Of a stretch of 64,000 bases of DNA, positions 1-8,261 are shown piece after piece; the stretch's first letter is position 1, and every line of letters begins with the position of its first letter. Under the pieces are notes generated by a model. It did not search any database. It had not been told where the DNA came from and saw nothing but the letters and a program-made list of their open reading frames with translations. The stretch spans positions 1,302,001 through 1,366,000 of the forward strand of contig NZ_CP146101.1 of NCBI RefSeq assembly GCF_037023745.1, given 5' to 3'. The DNA is from Streptomyces sp. SCSIO 30461. Lineage in GTDB: Bacteria > Actinomycetota > Actinomycetes > Streptomycetales > Streptomycetaceae. A program made the position numbers and the translations under genes.

Positions 1-740
1 CCGGATGTCGGTGCCGAGGTGCCGAGGTGCCGGGCGTGGAGGGAGATTTCGTTGACCAGGGCGATGTTGACCTGGCGAAAGGTGTTCTCCAGGAGTTTGG
101 CGAGTTGGGCGTCGCGTACGGAGGTGACTTCGACGACGGTGTCGACGAGGTCGCGGTAGAAGGCGGCGATGGCCTTCAGCGAGGGCGCGTCGACACCGGA
201 CACGATCTTGGGGGTGTTGCGGAGAGTCCATGTCCGGTTTCCGGGGTCGATGCGTTCGGGGCTGTACCCGAGGTGGAAATCGGCTCCAGCGCTCAGACCG
301 GAGGCGGACTCCAGCAGGGGTCGCAGGAGATCTTCGGTGGTGCCGGGATAGGTGGTGGACTCCAGGACCACCGTGCAGCCGGGGCGCAGGTGCGGTGCCA
401 GGAGACGGGCGGCGTGCTCGACGGCGGAGAGGTCGGGGGAGCCGTCACGGAGAGGGGTCGGCACCGCGATGATCGCGATGTCGAACCCAGCCAGGTCGGC
501 TTGGTCCCCGGTCGGGGTGTAGGTGCCATACTCCAGCGCGGAGGTGCGCTCGCAGTCGGGGACGTCCGGGCTCGGTGACTGCCCGGCTTGGAGACATTTC
601 AGCCGTACGTCGTCGGTGTCGAAGCCGACGACGCGGTAACCGGCCTCCGCGGCCCGGATGGCCAGGGGGAGGCCGATATACCCCTGGCCGAGTATCGCGA
701 TGCGGTGCGGAGCCGTTGCGGCAGGTCCAACGGTGGCCAT
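1..740 (-). CDS. Nucleotide-sugar dehydrogenase (UDP-glucose/ManNAc type), cut by window edge
   Basis: Begins ATG at 740 and runs off the left edge, so only about 246 N-terminal residues are visible of a family that is normally about 420-440. A Rossmann NAD-binding motif GQGYIGLPLA lies at residues 18-27, and there is a central segment with the pattern AKLLENTFRQVNIALVNE, typical of the middle helix of UDP-glucose / UDP-ManNAc 6-dehydrogenases. Members oxidise the C6 hydroxyl of an NDP-sugar to a uronate in two NAD-dependent steps in the cytoplasm. The catalytic Cys lies beyond the visible part. It follows the NUDIX gene by 7 bases on the same strand, so they are probably one operon. The exact sugar cannot be told. 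Confidence 0.85.
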   Translation of the reverse strand, partial: MATVGPAATAPHRIAILGQGYIGLPLAIRAAEAGYRVVGFDTDDVRLKCLQAGQSPSPDVPDCERTSALEYGTYTPTGDQADLAGFDIAIIAVPTPLRDGSPDLSAVEHAARLLAPHLRPGCTVVLESTTYPGTTEDLLRPLLESASGLSAGADFHLGYSPERIDPGNRTWTLRNTPKIVSGVDAPSLKAIAAFYRDLVDTVVEVTSVRDAQLAKLLENTFRQVNIALVNEISLHARHLGTSAPTS

Positions 741-747
741 GGGCGGA

Positions 748-1233
748 TCACTTGACCGGTTCAGGGAGGTCAGCGGCCAGGAGACGTTCGTGGAGCTCGC
801 CGAGCGCCGTTCGGTTGCTGTCGAAGCGCAGGACGTCGAGGGCGGCGTCGTATCCGAGCCACTGCAGCGCGGTGTGCTCATGGGAGATGACAGCGTCGAC
901 TCCGGTGAGGTCGACGGCGAAGGAGTGTTCCGGGATGACGTAGGTTCCGGCCGGCCAGTGGGTGCGGTCGGCGAAGAAGCGGGCCGGGACGCTGGCCGTG
1001 GTCTGCAGCGGGTAGAGCGGTGCGGGGCGATTGAGGCCGAGTTCCTCGCCAGCCTCGCGCTGTGCGGCCTGAGCAGGGGTCTCGGTGTCCTCGCCGCCGC
1101 CGGCGACGGCCTGCCATACGTTCATGTCCTCGCGTCGCAGGACGGCGAACTCGAACTGGTCGCCGGAGCGGCGGAAGGGGACGACGAGGATCTGGAAGGG
1201 TGCTCGGGGCATGTGGATGATCTCCCTGGTCAA
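748..1233 (-). CDS. NUDIX hydrolase
   Basis: 161 residues from ATG at 1233; a second in-frame ATG at 1212 (starting MPRAPFQ) could be the true start. A canonical Nudix box, GX5EX7REUXEEXGU, reads GGGEDTETPAQAAQREAGEE then LGL, with all metal-binding Glu present. Such enzymes hydrolyse nucleoside diphosphates linked to another moiety; the opening PFQILVVPFRR resembles the dihydroneopterin-triphosphate/dATP group, but the substrate is not determined. Its start overlaps the stop of the upstream frameshifted gene (ATGA overlap at 1230-1233), and it precedes the NDP-sugar dehydrogenase by 7 bases, so these are co-transcribed. Confidence 0.85.
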   Translation of the reverse strand: MTREIIHMPRAPFQILVVPFRRSGDQFEFAVLRREDMNVWQAVAGGGEDTETPAQAAQREAGEELGLNRPAPLYPLQTTASVPARFFADRTHWPAGTYVIPEHSFAVDLTGVDAVISHEHTALQWLGYDAALDVLRFDSNRTALGELHERLLAADLPEPVK

Positions 1234-1790
1234 TGTGTGGTCGGGGCTGGGTGTTCGAGCAGGAGGCGACGATCGTCATGGATCTTCCTCGCAGCCCGTA
1301 TGACGTCGGCGAGTTCTGCGGGGTCGTCCAGCAGCATTCCGGAACCGGCTGCCTGCCCGTAGCGGATCAGCGTGGAGCAGGCGGTGCGCGTGGCGGCGGA
1401 GGCGGTCCGGGATGGGGAGTGGCCGCGGCTCATCGGGTCGGCGTAGAGCGGCAGACCGCGCTGCACCGCGGGAACGGCGTGGAGATCTGCGACCTGCTGA
1501 GCCCGGACAATGTACTGGTCACGGTGAAGCGCGCCCAAGGTTCCGACGCGCTGAGCCATCTCTCAGCCAGGTGCTCGTAGCCGTACAAACTCTGCGGAAC
1601 TCCCCAGAGGAGAGGGAACGGTTCGCCGAGGAGGTGGTAGCTGCCCGGCAGGGGCGCGGGCTGCGGAACTTCCAGCCTTCCAAGGTCGTCTCTACGGTCC
1701 TTCTGAAGGATGGCTTCGACCTCGCTTCTGACACTCTGTTCTTGTTCTCGCAGGTCACCCTGGTACAGACGGCCCGAAGCTCGAAGCGTG
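1230..1790 (-). pseudogene. Frameshifted gene of unknown function, coupled to NUDIX
   Basis: The last 109 codons (1559 to 1230) form a protein-like reading frame that ends in a TGA overlapping the NUDIX start, the signature of a real coupled gene. Directly upstream this frame has a TGA, while another frame from about 1780 to 1560 reads protein-like sequence (LYQGDLREQEQ ... LYGYEHLAER). The two join near 1555-1562 if two bases are dropped or one added. It is therefore likely one gene broken by an indel, or a sequencing error. The family was not recognised, and the true N-terminus is unclear because upstream sequence in this frame is not convincing. Confidence 0.4.
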
Positions 1791-2012
1791 GGGGCAGGCG
1801 GAGGTCGTCGGCATCGCCTCCAGCCCGTCGGCTGTCAACTCGATAGGGATCAGGCGGTTGACGGCGTAGTCGCCGCCATCGCAACGCGGCGTGTGGATGC
1901 TGCGGCTATTCCCATCACCTCCGATGTGTGGCTGTTGTCGGTGGCTTCCGGTATCAATCGATGTGGAAACGATCATTGGCCACGGTCTCGGGGCACAGGG
2001 GTGGGGTAGCAA

Positions 2013-3161
2013 GTGACTGATCAGTCGGTATTCGTTCTTGGGAGCGATCTGCAGGCGCTGGAACCGGCCGCGTTCGAGACTGAGGCGGAGTTCCAGGAAC
2101 TCCTCGCACGCCACCCGAGGGTGCTGGATTTCGGCTCGCTGGCCGATGGTCAGCCCTTGCGGTTGGTGCTGGTAGCGCGGGAGATGGGGGTGCCGACGAG
2201 TGCGGAGACCGGTCCGGCGTACTGGCTGGACCACCTTTTCGTCGACGCCGACGGGGTACCGACGCTGGTGGAGGTCAAGCGGGCGAGCGATACACGCATC
2301 CGCCGCGAGGTGGTGGGGCAGATGCTGGACTACGCCGCGAACGGAGCGCGCCACTGGCCTGGAGCGCTCCTTCAACGCTCTTTCGAGGAGACCTGCGCTG
2401 CGGACGGCCGACCACTGGAGGAGTCGTATGGGGACTTGCTCGGCGACCGCTCCCCGGTGGAGTTCTGGACAATGGTCGAGGAGCGGCTGGCCGCCGGGCG
2501 GATGCGGCTGTTGTTCGTTGCGGACCGGATCCCGCTGGAGCTGAGGACGATCGTCGAGTTCCTGAACCGGCAGATGCGGCAGACGGACGTGTACGCGGTC
2601 GAGCTGACCCAGTACCGTGGCGACGGAGACCTCCGCGTCCTCGTCCCCCGCATCCATGGGGAGGTCGCCATGGTGGCGAAGTCCCCATCCAGCCGTCTCG
2701 CCACACAGCGGACCACGCGTTACGAGATGGACGCGGCGATACGGACGCGCCTCGTCCCGGAACATAGGCGAATCGCGACCGCGCTTCTTGATCACGCTGT
2801 AGCCAAGGGTCGGTTGGAGGGTGGTACGGCCAAATACCCGAGCATGTCCGTCTACTATCCCGTCGCCGGTCGGCATGTGCCGATCTGGACGCTATCCCTG
2901 TATGACAATCCCGCGAAGGAGGAACTCGCCTTCAGCTTCGGATCGATCACCCACCACCTCGGCTGCGACCGGGCGGCCGCGTTCGGTGAGTCGTTGCCGA
3001 CTCTTTCCGAGCTGGAGAAGAAGCTGGTGGTGCAACGGGAGAAGGGCTATAAGGGTTGGCCGTCAGTCTCTCTAACCGCCCTGGCCGCCGAACCCGGAGC
3101 GACGGAGGGAATCTTGGCCGCTATCCAGGACCTCATGGATGGTCAGGAAACCTCTGCCTGA
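2013..3161 (+). CDS. PD-(D/E)XK nuclease-like protein
   Basis: 382 residues from GTG at 2013. Residues 73-93 show D-x(13)-E-V-K (DHLFVDADG ... LVEVKRA), the PD-(D/E)XK nuclease core with Asp73, Glu87 and Lys89, followed by a helix RREVVGQMLDYAANG typical of DUF91/NucS-like and related DNA-cleaving families. The remaining two-thirds holds mixed alpha/beta sequence without a recognised domain. It stands alone on the plus strand, divergent from the NUDIX operon and followed by an IS. It could be a repair nuclease or a single-gene defence protein; neither is shown by context. Confidence 0.6.
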   Translation: MTDQSVFVLGSDLQALEPAAFETEAEFQELLARHPRVLDFGSLADGQPLRLVLVAREMGVPTSAETGPAYWLDHLFVDADGVPTLVEVKRASDTRIRREVVGQMLDYAANGARHWPGALLQRSFEETCAADGRPLEESYGDLLGDRSPVEFWTMVEERLAAGRMRLLFVADRIPLELRTIVEFLNRQMRQTDVYAVELTQYRGDGDLRVLVPRIHGEVAMVAKSPSSRLATQRTTRYEMDAAIRTRLVPEHRRIATALLDHAVAKGRLEGGTAKYPSMSVYYPVAGRHVPIWTLSLYDNPAKEELAFSFGSITHHLGCDRAAAFGESLPTLSELEKKLVVQREKGYKGWPSVSLTALAAEPGATEGILAAIQDLMDGQETSA

Positions 3162-3194
3162 CCAGGGCCAGGGTTCACTGAGTCTTTTCCAACC

Positions 3195-3493
3195 TCAGTT
3201 TGAGCTGGTCAGGTGCAGGGTGAGGACGGCTTGAACGAGGGTGGTGATGCGGGTGGTGGAGCATCGCAGCTTGCGCAGGAGCCGCCAGGTCTTGAGGGTG
3301 GCCATGGCTTGCTCGACGAGCGCGCGGATCTTCGCGTGCGAGCGGTTGGCGGCCTGCTGACCTGCGGAGAGCGTCTCCCAGCGACCCCAGTAGGGCACTC
3401 GTATGGCGTCGCCGGCGCCCCGGTAGGCCTTGTCGGCGCAGCACTCCACGCCGGCTTCCTCCAGGGCGTCGATGATGCCGTGTGTTCGCGCGG
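3195..3493 (-). pseudogene. IS5-type transposase, C-terminal part
   Basis: Encodes the C-terminal third of a DDE_Tnp_4 transposase, with conserved stretches such as KAYRGAG, VPYWGRWETL, NRSHAKIRALVEQA and RLLRKLRCSTTRI. It is separated from its N-terminal part (8325-8790) by the Tn7-like element. Joined at one copy of the CCTTG duplication, the two pieces total 765 bp, an uninterrupted 254-codon frame plus stop. This shows that the split is an insertion rather than two independent remnants. Non-functional as it stands. Confidence 0.85.
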
Positions 3494-3498
3494 CCTTG

Positions 3499-3551
3499 TG
3501 TTGGGTGCCATTCAAGATGAGCATGGAGTTGCCACTCAGGGTGAGCATGTG
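3499..3551. repeat. Left transposon end with tandem transposase-binding-like repeats
   Basis: Two copies of a roughly 20-bp motif, TGCCATTCAAGATGAGCATG (3506-3525) and TGCCACTCAGGGTGAGCATG (from about 3531), lie inside the TGT end. The motif recurs in inverted orientation at the right end. Arrays of such repeats bind the transposase in Mu/Tn7-type elements. Confidence 0.7.
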
Positions 3552-3562
3552 GGGCGATGAGA

Positions 3563-3593
3563 ATGCCCTGCCGGACTGCGTCCGGCAGGGCAT
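3563..3593. terminator. Strong bidirectional stem-loop
   Basis: Perfect 14-bp inverted repeat ATGCCCTGCCGGAC / GTCCGGCAGGGCAT with a 3-base loop. It lies downstream of the ATPase gene inside the transposon left end, so it is well placed to end the transposon operon and to block read-in from outside. Confidence 0.65.
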
Positions 3594-3615
3594 TTGATGG
3601 TCACGGTGTCACTGA

Positions 3616-3825
3616 GAGGGCGATAAGAGCCAGTTCCCCACGTTTAATGCCGATCCGCTCCACCCGGTGGCGGGCTGCCTGCCGCGGAATCCACGCGGAG
3701 GGCCTCGTCGGCGGGCTTCGACCGCTGACTCCCCGCCTTTCTGGAGGGGGTTCTGTCCGGTAAGTCCGCCTGCGGGCTCTCCGACTGGCCACGCAAACCA
3801 GGGCTAGTTGGCTCTTATCGCCCTC
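3616..3825 (+). mobile_element. 210-bp MITE, copy 1
   Basis: Perfect terminal inverted repeats GAGGGCGATAAGAGCCA flanked by the direct repeat TGA (3613-3615 and 3826-3828). It is exactly 210 bp and differs by one visible base from the copy at 49044-49253 (opposite orientation). TNA-type 3-bp duplications suggest mobilisation by an IS5-family transposase encoded elsewhere. An internal ORF of about 60 codons is Arg/Pro-rich and probably spurious. Confidence 0.85.
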
Positions 3826-4521
3826 TGAGATGGTCGGGGTGCCGGTCGCGGTGGTGGTTATTCCTCGGTGACTTCGGCGACGGCGGCGCGGGCGGAGGAT
3901 TCGTCGACGATGGACTTGTTGTCGGCGTAGGCGGACAGCAGGGCTTGGACGGCGAGGTTGTTGACGGCGCGGGGGTAGCCGCGGGCGGTGTCGTGGATGA
4001 GGGTGATCGCGTCGTCGGAGAAGAGGGTGTCGGAGCGTCCTGCGAGGGCGAGGTGGTGGGCGAGGTAGCTGGTGGTCTCCTCGCCGGTCATGGGCGGCAT
4101 GTTGTAGCGGATCGCGATCCGCTGGTCGAGGGCGGCCAGCATGCCGAGTTTGATGTTGCGGCGCAGGGTGGGCTGCCCGACGAGCAGGCAGGCCAGCGGG
4201 CTGGTCGAGTCCATGTCGTGGTTCGTGAGCATCCGCACGGCCTCGAGCTGTTCGTGATCGAGGAGGTGGGCTTCGTCGATGACCAGGACGGGGACGCGGC
4301 CGCGTTCGGCGTGCTCGGTGGCCGGTGCGTCTGCGGCCTGCGGGATCAGGGTGGAGCGGTGGGGTTTGGGGACGCCGCCGAGGCGGGTGACGATGGCCTG
4401 GTGGATGCCGGCGACCCCGACGGCGGGGTTGGGGAGGTAGATGACGGTGTGTCGGGGGTGGTCGAGGGCGTCGAGGGCCGCGCGGACGGCGACGGTCTTC
4501 CCGGCGCCGACCTCGCCGGTG

Positions 4522-5688
4522 CTGAGGTTGAACTCGCGATGACGGCTGGTCGTGACAGTTCGTGATCCCTGCGGTATGCCGTGTTCATGAGGTACGCGCA
4601 GGGAGGCGGGCTGACGCCGAAGGGGCAACAGGCCCGGGAACGGGTGCGGTTGGAGGCAGGCGCGCGGTTCGGGCGGGGTGAGAAGACCGCTGAGATCGCG
4701 GCCGGGTTACGGGTCGGCAAGCGGCAGGTAGAGAAGTGGCGCCGGTCCTGGCGCGAGGGCGGCCTGAACGCCCTGCGCTCCAAGGGGCCGATGTCGGTGG
4801 AGCGGCTCTCGCCCCGGCAGTGGGAGCGTCTGGAGCGGGAGCTGGCACGGGGACCGCTGGCGCACGGCTGGGACGAGGGCCAGGGCTGGACACTGGTGCG
4901 GATCAAGACGCTGATCGGGCGGATGTTCCACGTCGGCTACACCGTGCAGGGTGTGTGGAAACTGCTGCGGCGGCACGGATGGTCCGCGCAGGTGCCCGCT
5001 CACCGGGCGATCGAGCGGGACGACGAGGCGGTCGAGGTATGGAAGGACGAGGTGTGGCCGCGGGTAAAAGTGCCGCGGCGGACCTGGGCGCCTACATCTG
5101 CTTCGAGGACGAAGCGGGCCAGGGGCTGAGGCCGCCGAAGGGACGTACCTGGGCGCCGCGCGGCCAGACCCCGGTGATGCGGGTACGCGGCAGCAACCGG
5201 GGCCGGGCCTCGGTGGCCGGCGTCGTGTGCTTCAAGCCCGGTGCCCGGCCGCACTTCTTCTACCGGCTGCACGTCTGGCGCGGACGCAAGGGCGAGCGCA
5301 AGAGCTTCGCCTGGAGGGACTACCGCGAGCTGATCGTGCTCGCGCACCACCAGCTCGGCACCCCGATCGTGTGGGTGTGGGACAACCTGAATGTCCACCT
5401 GACCGGCGAGCTCGCGGACTTCATCGCGGAGAACGAAGAGTGGCTGAGGGTGTTCCAGCTGCCCTCCTACGCTCCCGACCTCAACCCGGCCGAGGGAGTG
5501 TGGTCGCTGCTCAAACGGTCGCTGGAGAACTTCGCCGCCGCCAACCTCGATCACCTCGTCCGCGTCATGAAGCGCAAGCTGAAGAAGATCCAGTACCGCC
5601 CGCACCTGCTTGACGGCTGCCTCGCCGAGACCGGCCTGTTCATCGAACCGCCATGACCACCCCGCCCGCTATCGCGAGTTCAACCTCA
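4522..5688 (+). mobile_element. IS630-type insertion sequence inside the transposon ATPase gene
   Basis: Perfect 18-bp inverted repeats TGAGGTTGAACTCGCGAT (4523-4540) and its complement (5671-5688). Flanking GTG triplets (4519-4521, 5689-5691) reconstruct the ATPase frame if the single C at 4522 is counted as element sequence. This differs from the usual TA duplication of IS630, so the exact left boundary is uncertain by one base. It carries a plus-strand transposase in two overlapping frames. Confidence 0.8.
4581..5656 (+). CDS. IS630-type transposase, two frames (likely -1 frameshift)
   Basis: The first frame (4581-5129) encodes the HTH domain (AEIAAGLRVGKRQVEKWRR) and a winged-helix segment. 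The second, in the -1 frame to 5656, encodes the DDE domain: CFEDEAG (Asp), VWVWDNLNVH (Asp) and APDLNPAEGVWS (Glu). The overlap contains AAAAG at 5066-5070, where slippage would join ...WPRVK to SAAADLGAYICFEDEAG. A programmed -1 frameshift is known for several IS families; a simple mutation is the alternative. All three catalytic acids are present, so the element may be active. Confidence 0.75.
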
Positions 5689-5836
5689 GTGATCACGCCG
5701 AGGCAGCGTTCGCCGATGCACCAGGTGATGCGTGCCGCGGCCTGGGCGTGCGAGGAATGGCGGTGCAGCATCCCGGGGGCCAGGTCCTTGCCGAACGGCA
5801 TGGCCGTGAACCCGTAGTAGCCCTGGATCTTGTCGA

Positions 5837-6088
5837 TCAACGTGGTCCTTCTTCCAGGTGGTCGATGAAGTCTTCGAGGTCGCGGGCTGCCTGCTCGGCG
5901 CGATGGTGCAGGGCCAGTGCGAGGAAGACCGCCCGCTTCGCCAGTGCGGACAGCGGCCGGCCGCCTCGGCCGGTGGTCTGGCGAAGGGCGAGGTCAAGGG
6001 CCCTGTCCCGCAGTCGGCGGGCGGCGGCCTCGGCGTCCTCCAGGTCCCAGATGCGTTCCTGGACCGGATTGCCGCCGATGCCGGTCAC
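5837..6088 (-). CDS. Small transposon protein between transposase and ATPase
   Basis: 83 residues from GTG at 6088, whose GTGA overlaps the transposase stop. Its own stop overlaps the TTG start of the ATPase, so all three are translationally coupled. The sequence is highly helical and charged (EDAEAAARRLRDRALDLA, HHRAEQAARDLEDFIDHLEE) with no known domain. An equivalent 76-residue gene sits in the same position in the second transposon copy (42588-42818), sharing GNPVQ near the start and the HHRAEQAA.DL / FHRRAEGAATEL pattern at the end. Conservation of place and pattern supports a real gene, perhaps an adaptor between transposase and ATPase. Confidence 0.7.
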   Translation of the reverse strand: MTGIGGNPVQERIWDLEDAEAAARRLRDRALDLALRQTTGRGGRPLSALAKRAVFLALALHHRAEQAARDLEDFIDHLEEGPR

Positions 6089-7437
6089 CGGCCCTCGCCG
6101 GTCTGGTCGGGCAGCAGGGCGGTGTAGTTGATCTTCTGTCCGAGTTCGTTCGTGCGGGCGGTGTCGATCAGGCGGAGGTAGTCGATGCCGGTGGACGGGG
6201 CCGGCGGCGCCTCGGGGATCTCCGGCTTGGCCTTGGGGTGCGCGTGCCGGGTGACCTTGTGTGGGACGGCGAGGCCGAACGGCCGGTTGTTGAAGCGGAC
6301 TTCGATCTCGGTCATGTCGAACGGGTCGAAGACCAGCTCGACCTTCCGGCCGATCAGTGCCGCGTCGACGTTGTAGGTGTTGGAGTGCAGCGAGACGGTC
6401 GCGGTCTTGGCGACGGTGCGGTGCTCGGACCAGCGGAAAGCCTCCCGTAGCTGGGCCGCAGTGGGCTGCGGGAACGGGGAGCCGGCCAGCCACCGCTCGA
6501 TTGGCGCCCGCCCGGTCTCCGAGTGCACCGCCCGGTGATAAACGCCTTCCACCCACGCCGTGAACAGGCGATTCAGCGTCGCCAGGTCGGTGATGTCGTC
6601 CGGGTTCACCTCGACGAGGAACTGATCCCGCACTGTTCGAAATAGCCGCTCGATCTTCCCGCGTCCTTCGGGGCGGCCCGGGGTGGAGTGGATCAGCTTG
6701 ATGCCGAGCCTCGCGCAGGCTCTGAGCAGGGCTTTGTCCACGAAGGCGGAGCCGTTGTCGACGTAGACGCCTTCCGGGACCCCGCGGGCGGCGAGGGCCG
6801 GGCGGAGGGCGGCGGCAAGGCGGACGCTGTCCTCGGCACCGCCCCAGCGGTGTCCGACCACCGCCCTCGAATGATCGTCCACGAAAGCGAACAGATACGT
6901 CTTGCGACCTGCGATTTTCGGGCCGTGCAAGGCGTCCCCGACCCAGAGTTCATTGGGGCGGTCGGCCTCGAACCGGCCGAACGCAGGCGGTGCCTGCCCG
7001 TCCGGGCGGTTCAGCAGGTCCAGACGACCCAGGTGGCGGTGGACGGTGCGATAGGACGGGCCCCAGCCCAGATGCTGGGTCAGGATGCGTACCACCTGAG
7101 CGGTCGTGCGCTGCGGGTTCTCCCGCTTCAGGGCCGCGGCCAGGTCCAGGACCTCTTCCGGAGTTCGCGGTGTGACCTGCCTGGTCGGCGGCAGCAGGGC
7201 GTCGAAGCCGCCCTCGCGCCAGTTGCGAAGCCACCGGTCCAGGGTGCCGCGGCCGACAGTGATCTGCCGGCCGAACGGGTCCGTATGCGTGCGCGCGGCC
7301 AGCTCGCGGACCATCGCCCCGCGCTGGGACGGGCTCAGGGCAGGGTCGGCCGCCTCGCGGATCAACTGGTAGCGGAACAGCGCGACCTGGTGGGCCCGCT
7401 CGGCCCGCCGGCGTTCCTCCTCGTCGACCAGAGCCAT
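6085..7437 (-). CDS. DDE transposase with integrase core (TniA/Mu-type)
   Basis: 450 residues. The start at 7437 (MALVDEEERRRAERAHQ) was chosen because the second copy of the element is conserved only from this Met. HTH-rich N-terminus (residues about 30-140), then an rve integrase core with Asp168 (LWVGDALHG), Asp227 (VYVDNGSAF) and Glu263 (GRGKIERLF), and a Mu-type C-terminal beta-barrel region (VSLHSNTYNVDAALIGRKVE). It catalyses strand transfer, with the ATPase encoded downstream as partner. All catalytic residues are intact even though the ATPase gene is broken. Confidence 0.9.
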   Translation of the reverse strand: MALVDEEERRRAERAHQVALFRYQLIREAADPALSPSQRGAMVRELAARTHTDPFGRQITVGRGTLDRWLRNWREGGFDALLPPTRQVTPRTPEEVLDLAAALKRENPQRTTAQVVRILTQHLGWGPSYRTVHRHLGRLDLLNRPDGQAPPAFGRFEADRPNELWVGDALHGPKIAGRKTYLFAFVDDHSRAVVGHRWGGAEDSVRLAAALRPALAARGVPEGVYVDNGSAFVDKALLRACARLGIKLIHSTPGRPEGRGKIERLFRTVRDQFLVEVNPDDITDLATLNRLFTAWVEGVYHRAVHSETGRAPIERWLAGSPFPQPTAAQLREAFRWSEHRTVAKTATVSLHSNTYNVDAALIGRKVELVFDPFDMTEIEVRFNNRPFGLAVPHKVTRHAHPKAKPEIPEAPPAPSTGIDYLRLIDTARTNELGQKINYTALLPDQTGEGR

Positions 7438-7532
7438 CGTCGGTGACCTCCAAAAGGCTGCGGGACATGTCAACGAGCGATCATCGGCCCGCACCACCGC
7501 AGCCCGTCAGGGCCAACTCGTGTTGATCGACT

Positions 7533-8126
7533 TCAGCTGGTCGGCAGCGGCCAGGAAGGCGCCAGCAGCGAGCCACGGCTCACAGCCGAGGCCACCCGCC
7601 AAACCGGCGCGGTGACCACCGGGAACCGTCCCCGCACCGCCATCGCGGCGGCGATGACCGCGGCGACCGCGTCGGCGAACACCGAGACCGCGGGCGCCGG
7701 CAGCACCACCGAGGGATCATCGGCGAGCGCGACCAGATGGGAGGTGAAGAACCCGGCCACCGCCCCCGCCCGGGCAGCGAACCGGCGCAGCCACCCCCGC
7801 ACCGTCGACCGCGGCCTCCCCAGCAGGTCCGCGATCCTGCGGTGCCCGGCGCCGGACGCCTTCATCTCCAGGGCGGCCCCGATCACCTCGACCACATCCG
7901 CCCGCCGCGACAAGCCGCTGACCGGCAGCAACACGTGCGTCAGCCCACAACCCGAGCACCGGGAGCGGCGCGGCCGTACGTCCAGACGAACATCACCCGC
8001 CCCGCGCAGCCCCCGCAGCCGGGCCCATCCCCACGGCGCCAGCACCCCGCCACACGACGGACACTCAAACTCGCCTGCCACAAGCCGCCGTTCGACATCA
8101 CCGGCGTCCGCCTCTACCGTGATCAA
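7533..8126 (-). CDS. Zinc-ribbon/HTH transposon protein (DUF6431-like)
   Basis: 197 residues from TTG at 8126; the same TTGATCA.GGTAGA start region is conserved in the second transposon. Two CxxC pairs (Cys22/25 in CPSCGG, Cys57/60 in CSGCG) form a zinc ribbon, followed by an HTH (RIADLLGRPRSTVRGWLRRF) and a hydrophobic C-terminal half. It resembles proteins annotated DUF6431. It lies next to the right end, upstream of the transposase, and is present in both copies. By position and by its Zn/HTH make-up it is a candidate target selector comparable to TniQ/TnsD; that role is inference. Confidence 0.75.
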   Translation of the reverse strand: MITVEADAGDVERRLVAGEFECPSCGGVLAPWGWARLRGLRGAGDVRLDVRPRRSRCSGCGLTHVLLPVSGLSRRADVVEVIGAALEMKASGAGHRRIADLLGRPRSTVRGWLRRFAARAGAVAGFFTSHLVALADDPSVVLPAPAVSVFADAVAAVIAAAMAVRGRFPVVTAPVWRVASAVSRGSLLAPSWPLPTS

Positions 8127-8147
8127 AGCGCCTCCGGGCGCACCCGA

Positions 8148-8190
8148 ACGGCCCTCCCGGCTTCGCGACCAACGACAACGGGAGGGCCGT
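8148..8190. terminator. Conserved stem-loop in the leader of the zinc-ribbon gene
   Basis: Perfect 12-bp repeat ACGGCCCTCCCG (8148-8159) / CGGGAGGGCCGT (8179-8190) between the right end and the TTG start. An identical stem with a different loop lies at 44902-44940 in the second copy. It is either a terminator insulating the element from outside transcription or an attenuator. Confidence 0.55.
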
Positions 8191-8261
8191 TTCCCGATCA
8201 AGACATGGTCACCGTGCCCCTCGGCACCCCGGAGATCAACCCACCTGCAACGATCAGCCCA

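Larger units (their letters stand above)
3858..5840 (-). pseudogene. ExeA/TnsC-like AAA ATPase of the transposon, split by an IS630-type element
   Basis: The N-terminal 50 codons (TTG start at 5840, whose TTGA overlaps the stop of the upstream small gene) read YYGFTAMPFGKDLAP, the opening of ExeA-type ATPases. The remainder (4518-3858) contains Walker A GEVGAGKT and Walker B VLVIDEAHLL. Dropping the IS630-type element and one copy of GTG (4519-4521 / 5689-5691) restores an 813-bp, 270-codon gene. The role is target-complex ATPase, like TnsC/TniB/MuB. The C-terminal fragment remains open upstream into the IS and keeps the P-loop, so a truncated product is possible, but the conserved N-terminus is lost. 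Confidence 0.85.

Noticed and set aside
1755..2876. 373-codon minus-strand frame
   Set aside because: Mostly antisense to the PD-(D/E)XK gene, which has a proper motif and start.
3601..3792. 63-codon ORF inside the MITE
   Set aside because: Arg/Pro-rich, no RBS, lies within a non-autonomous repeat; likely not a gene.
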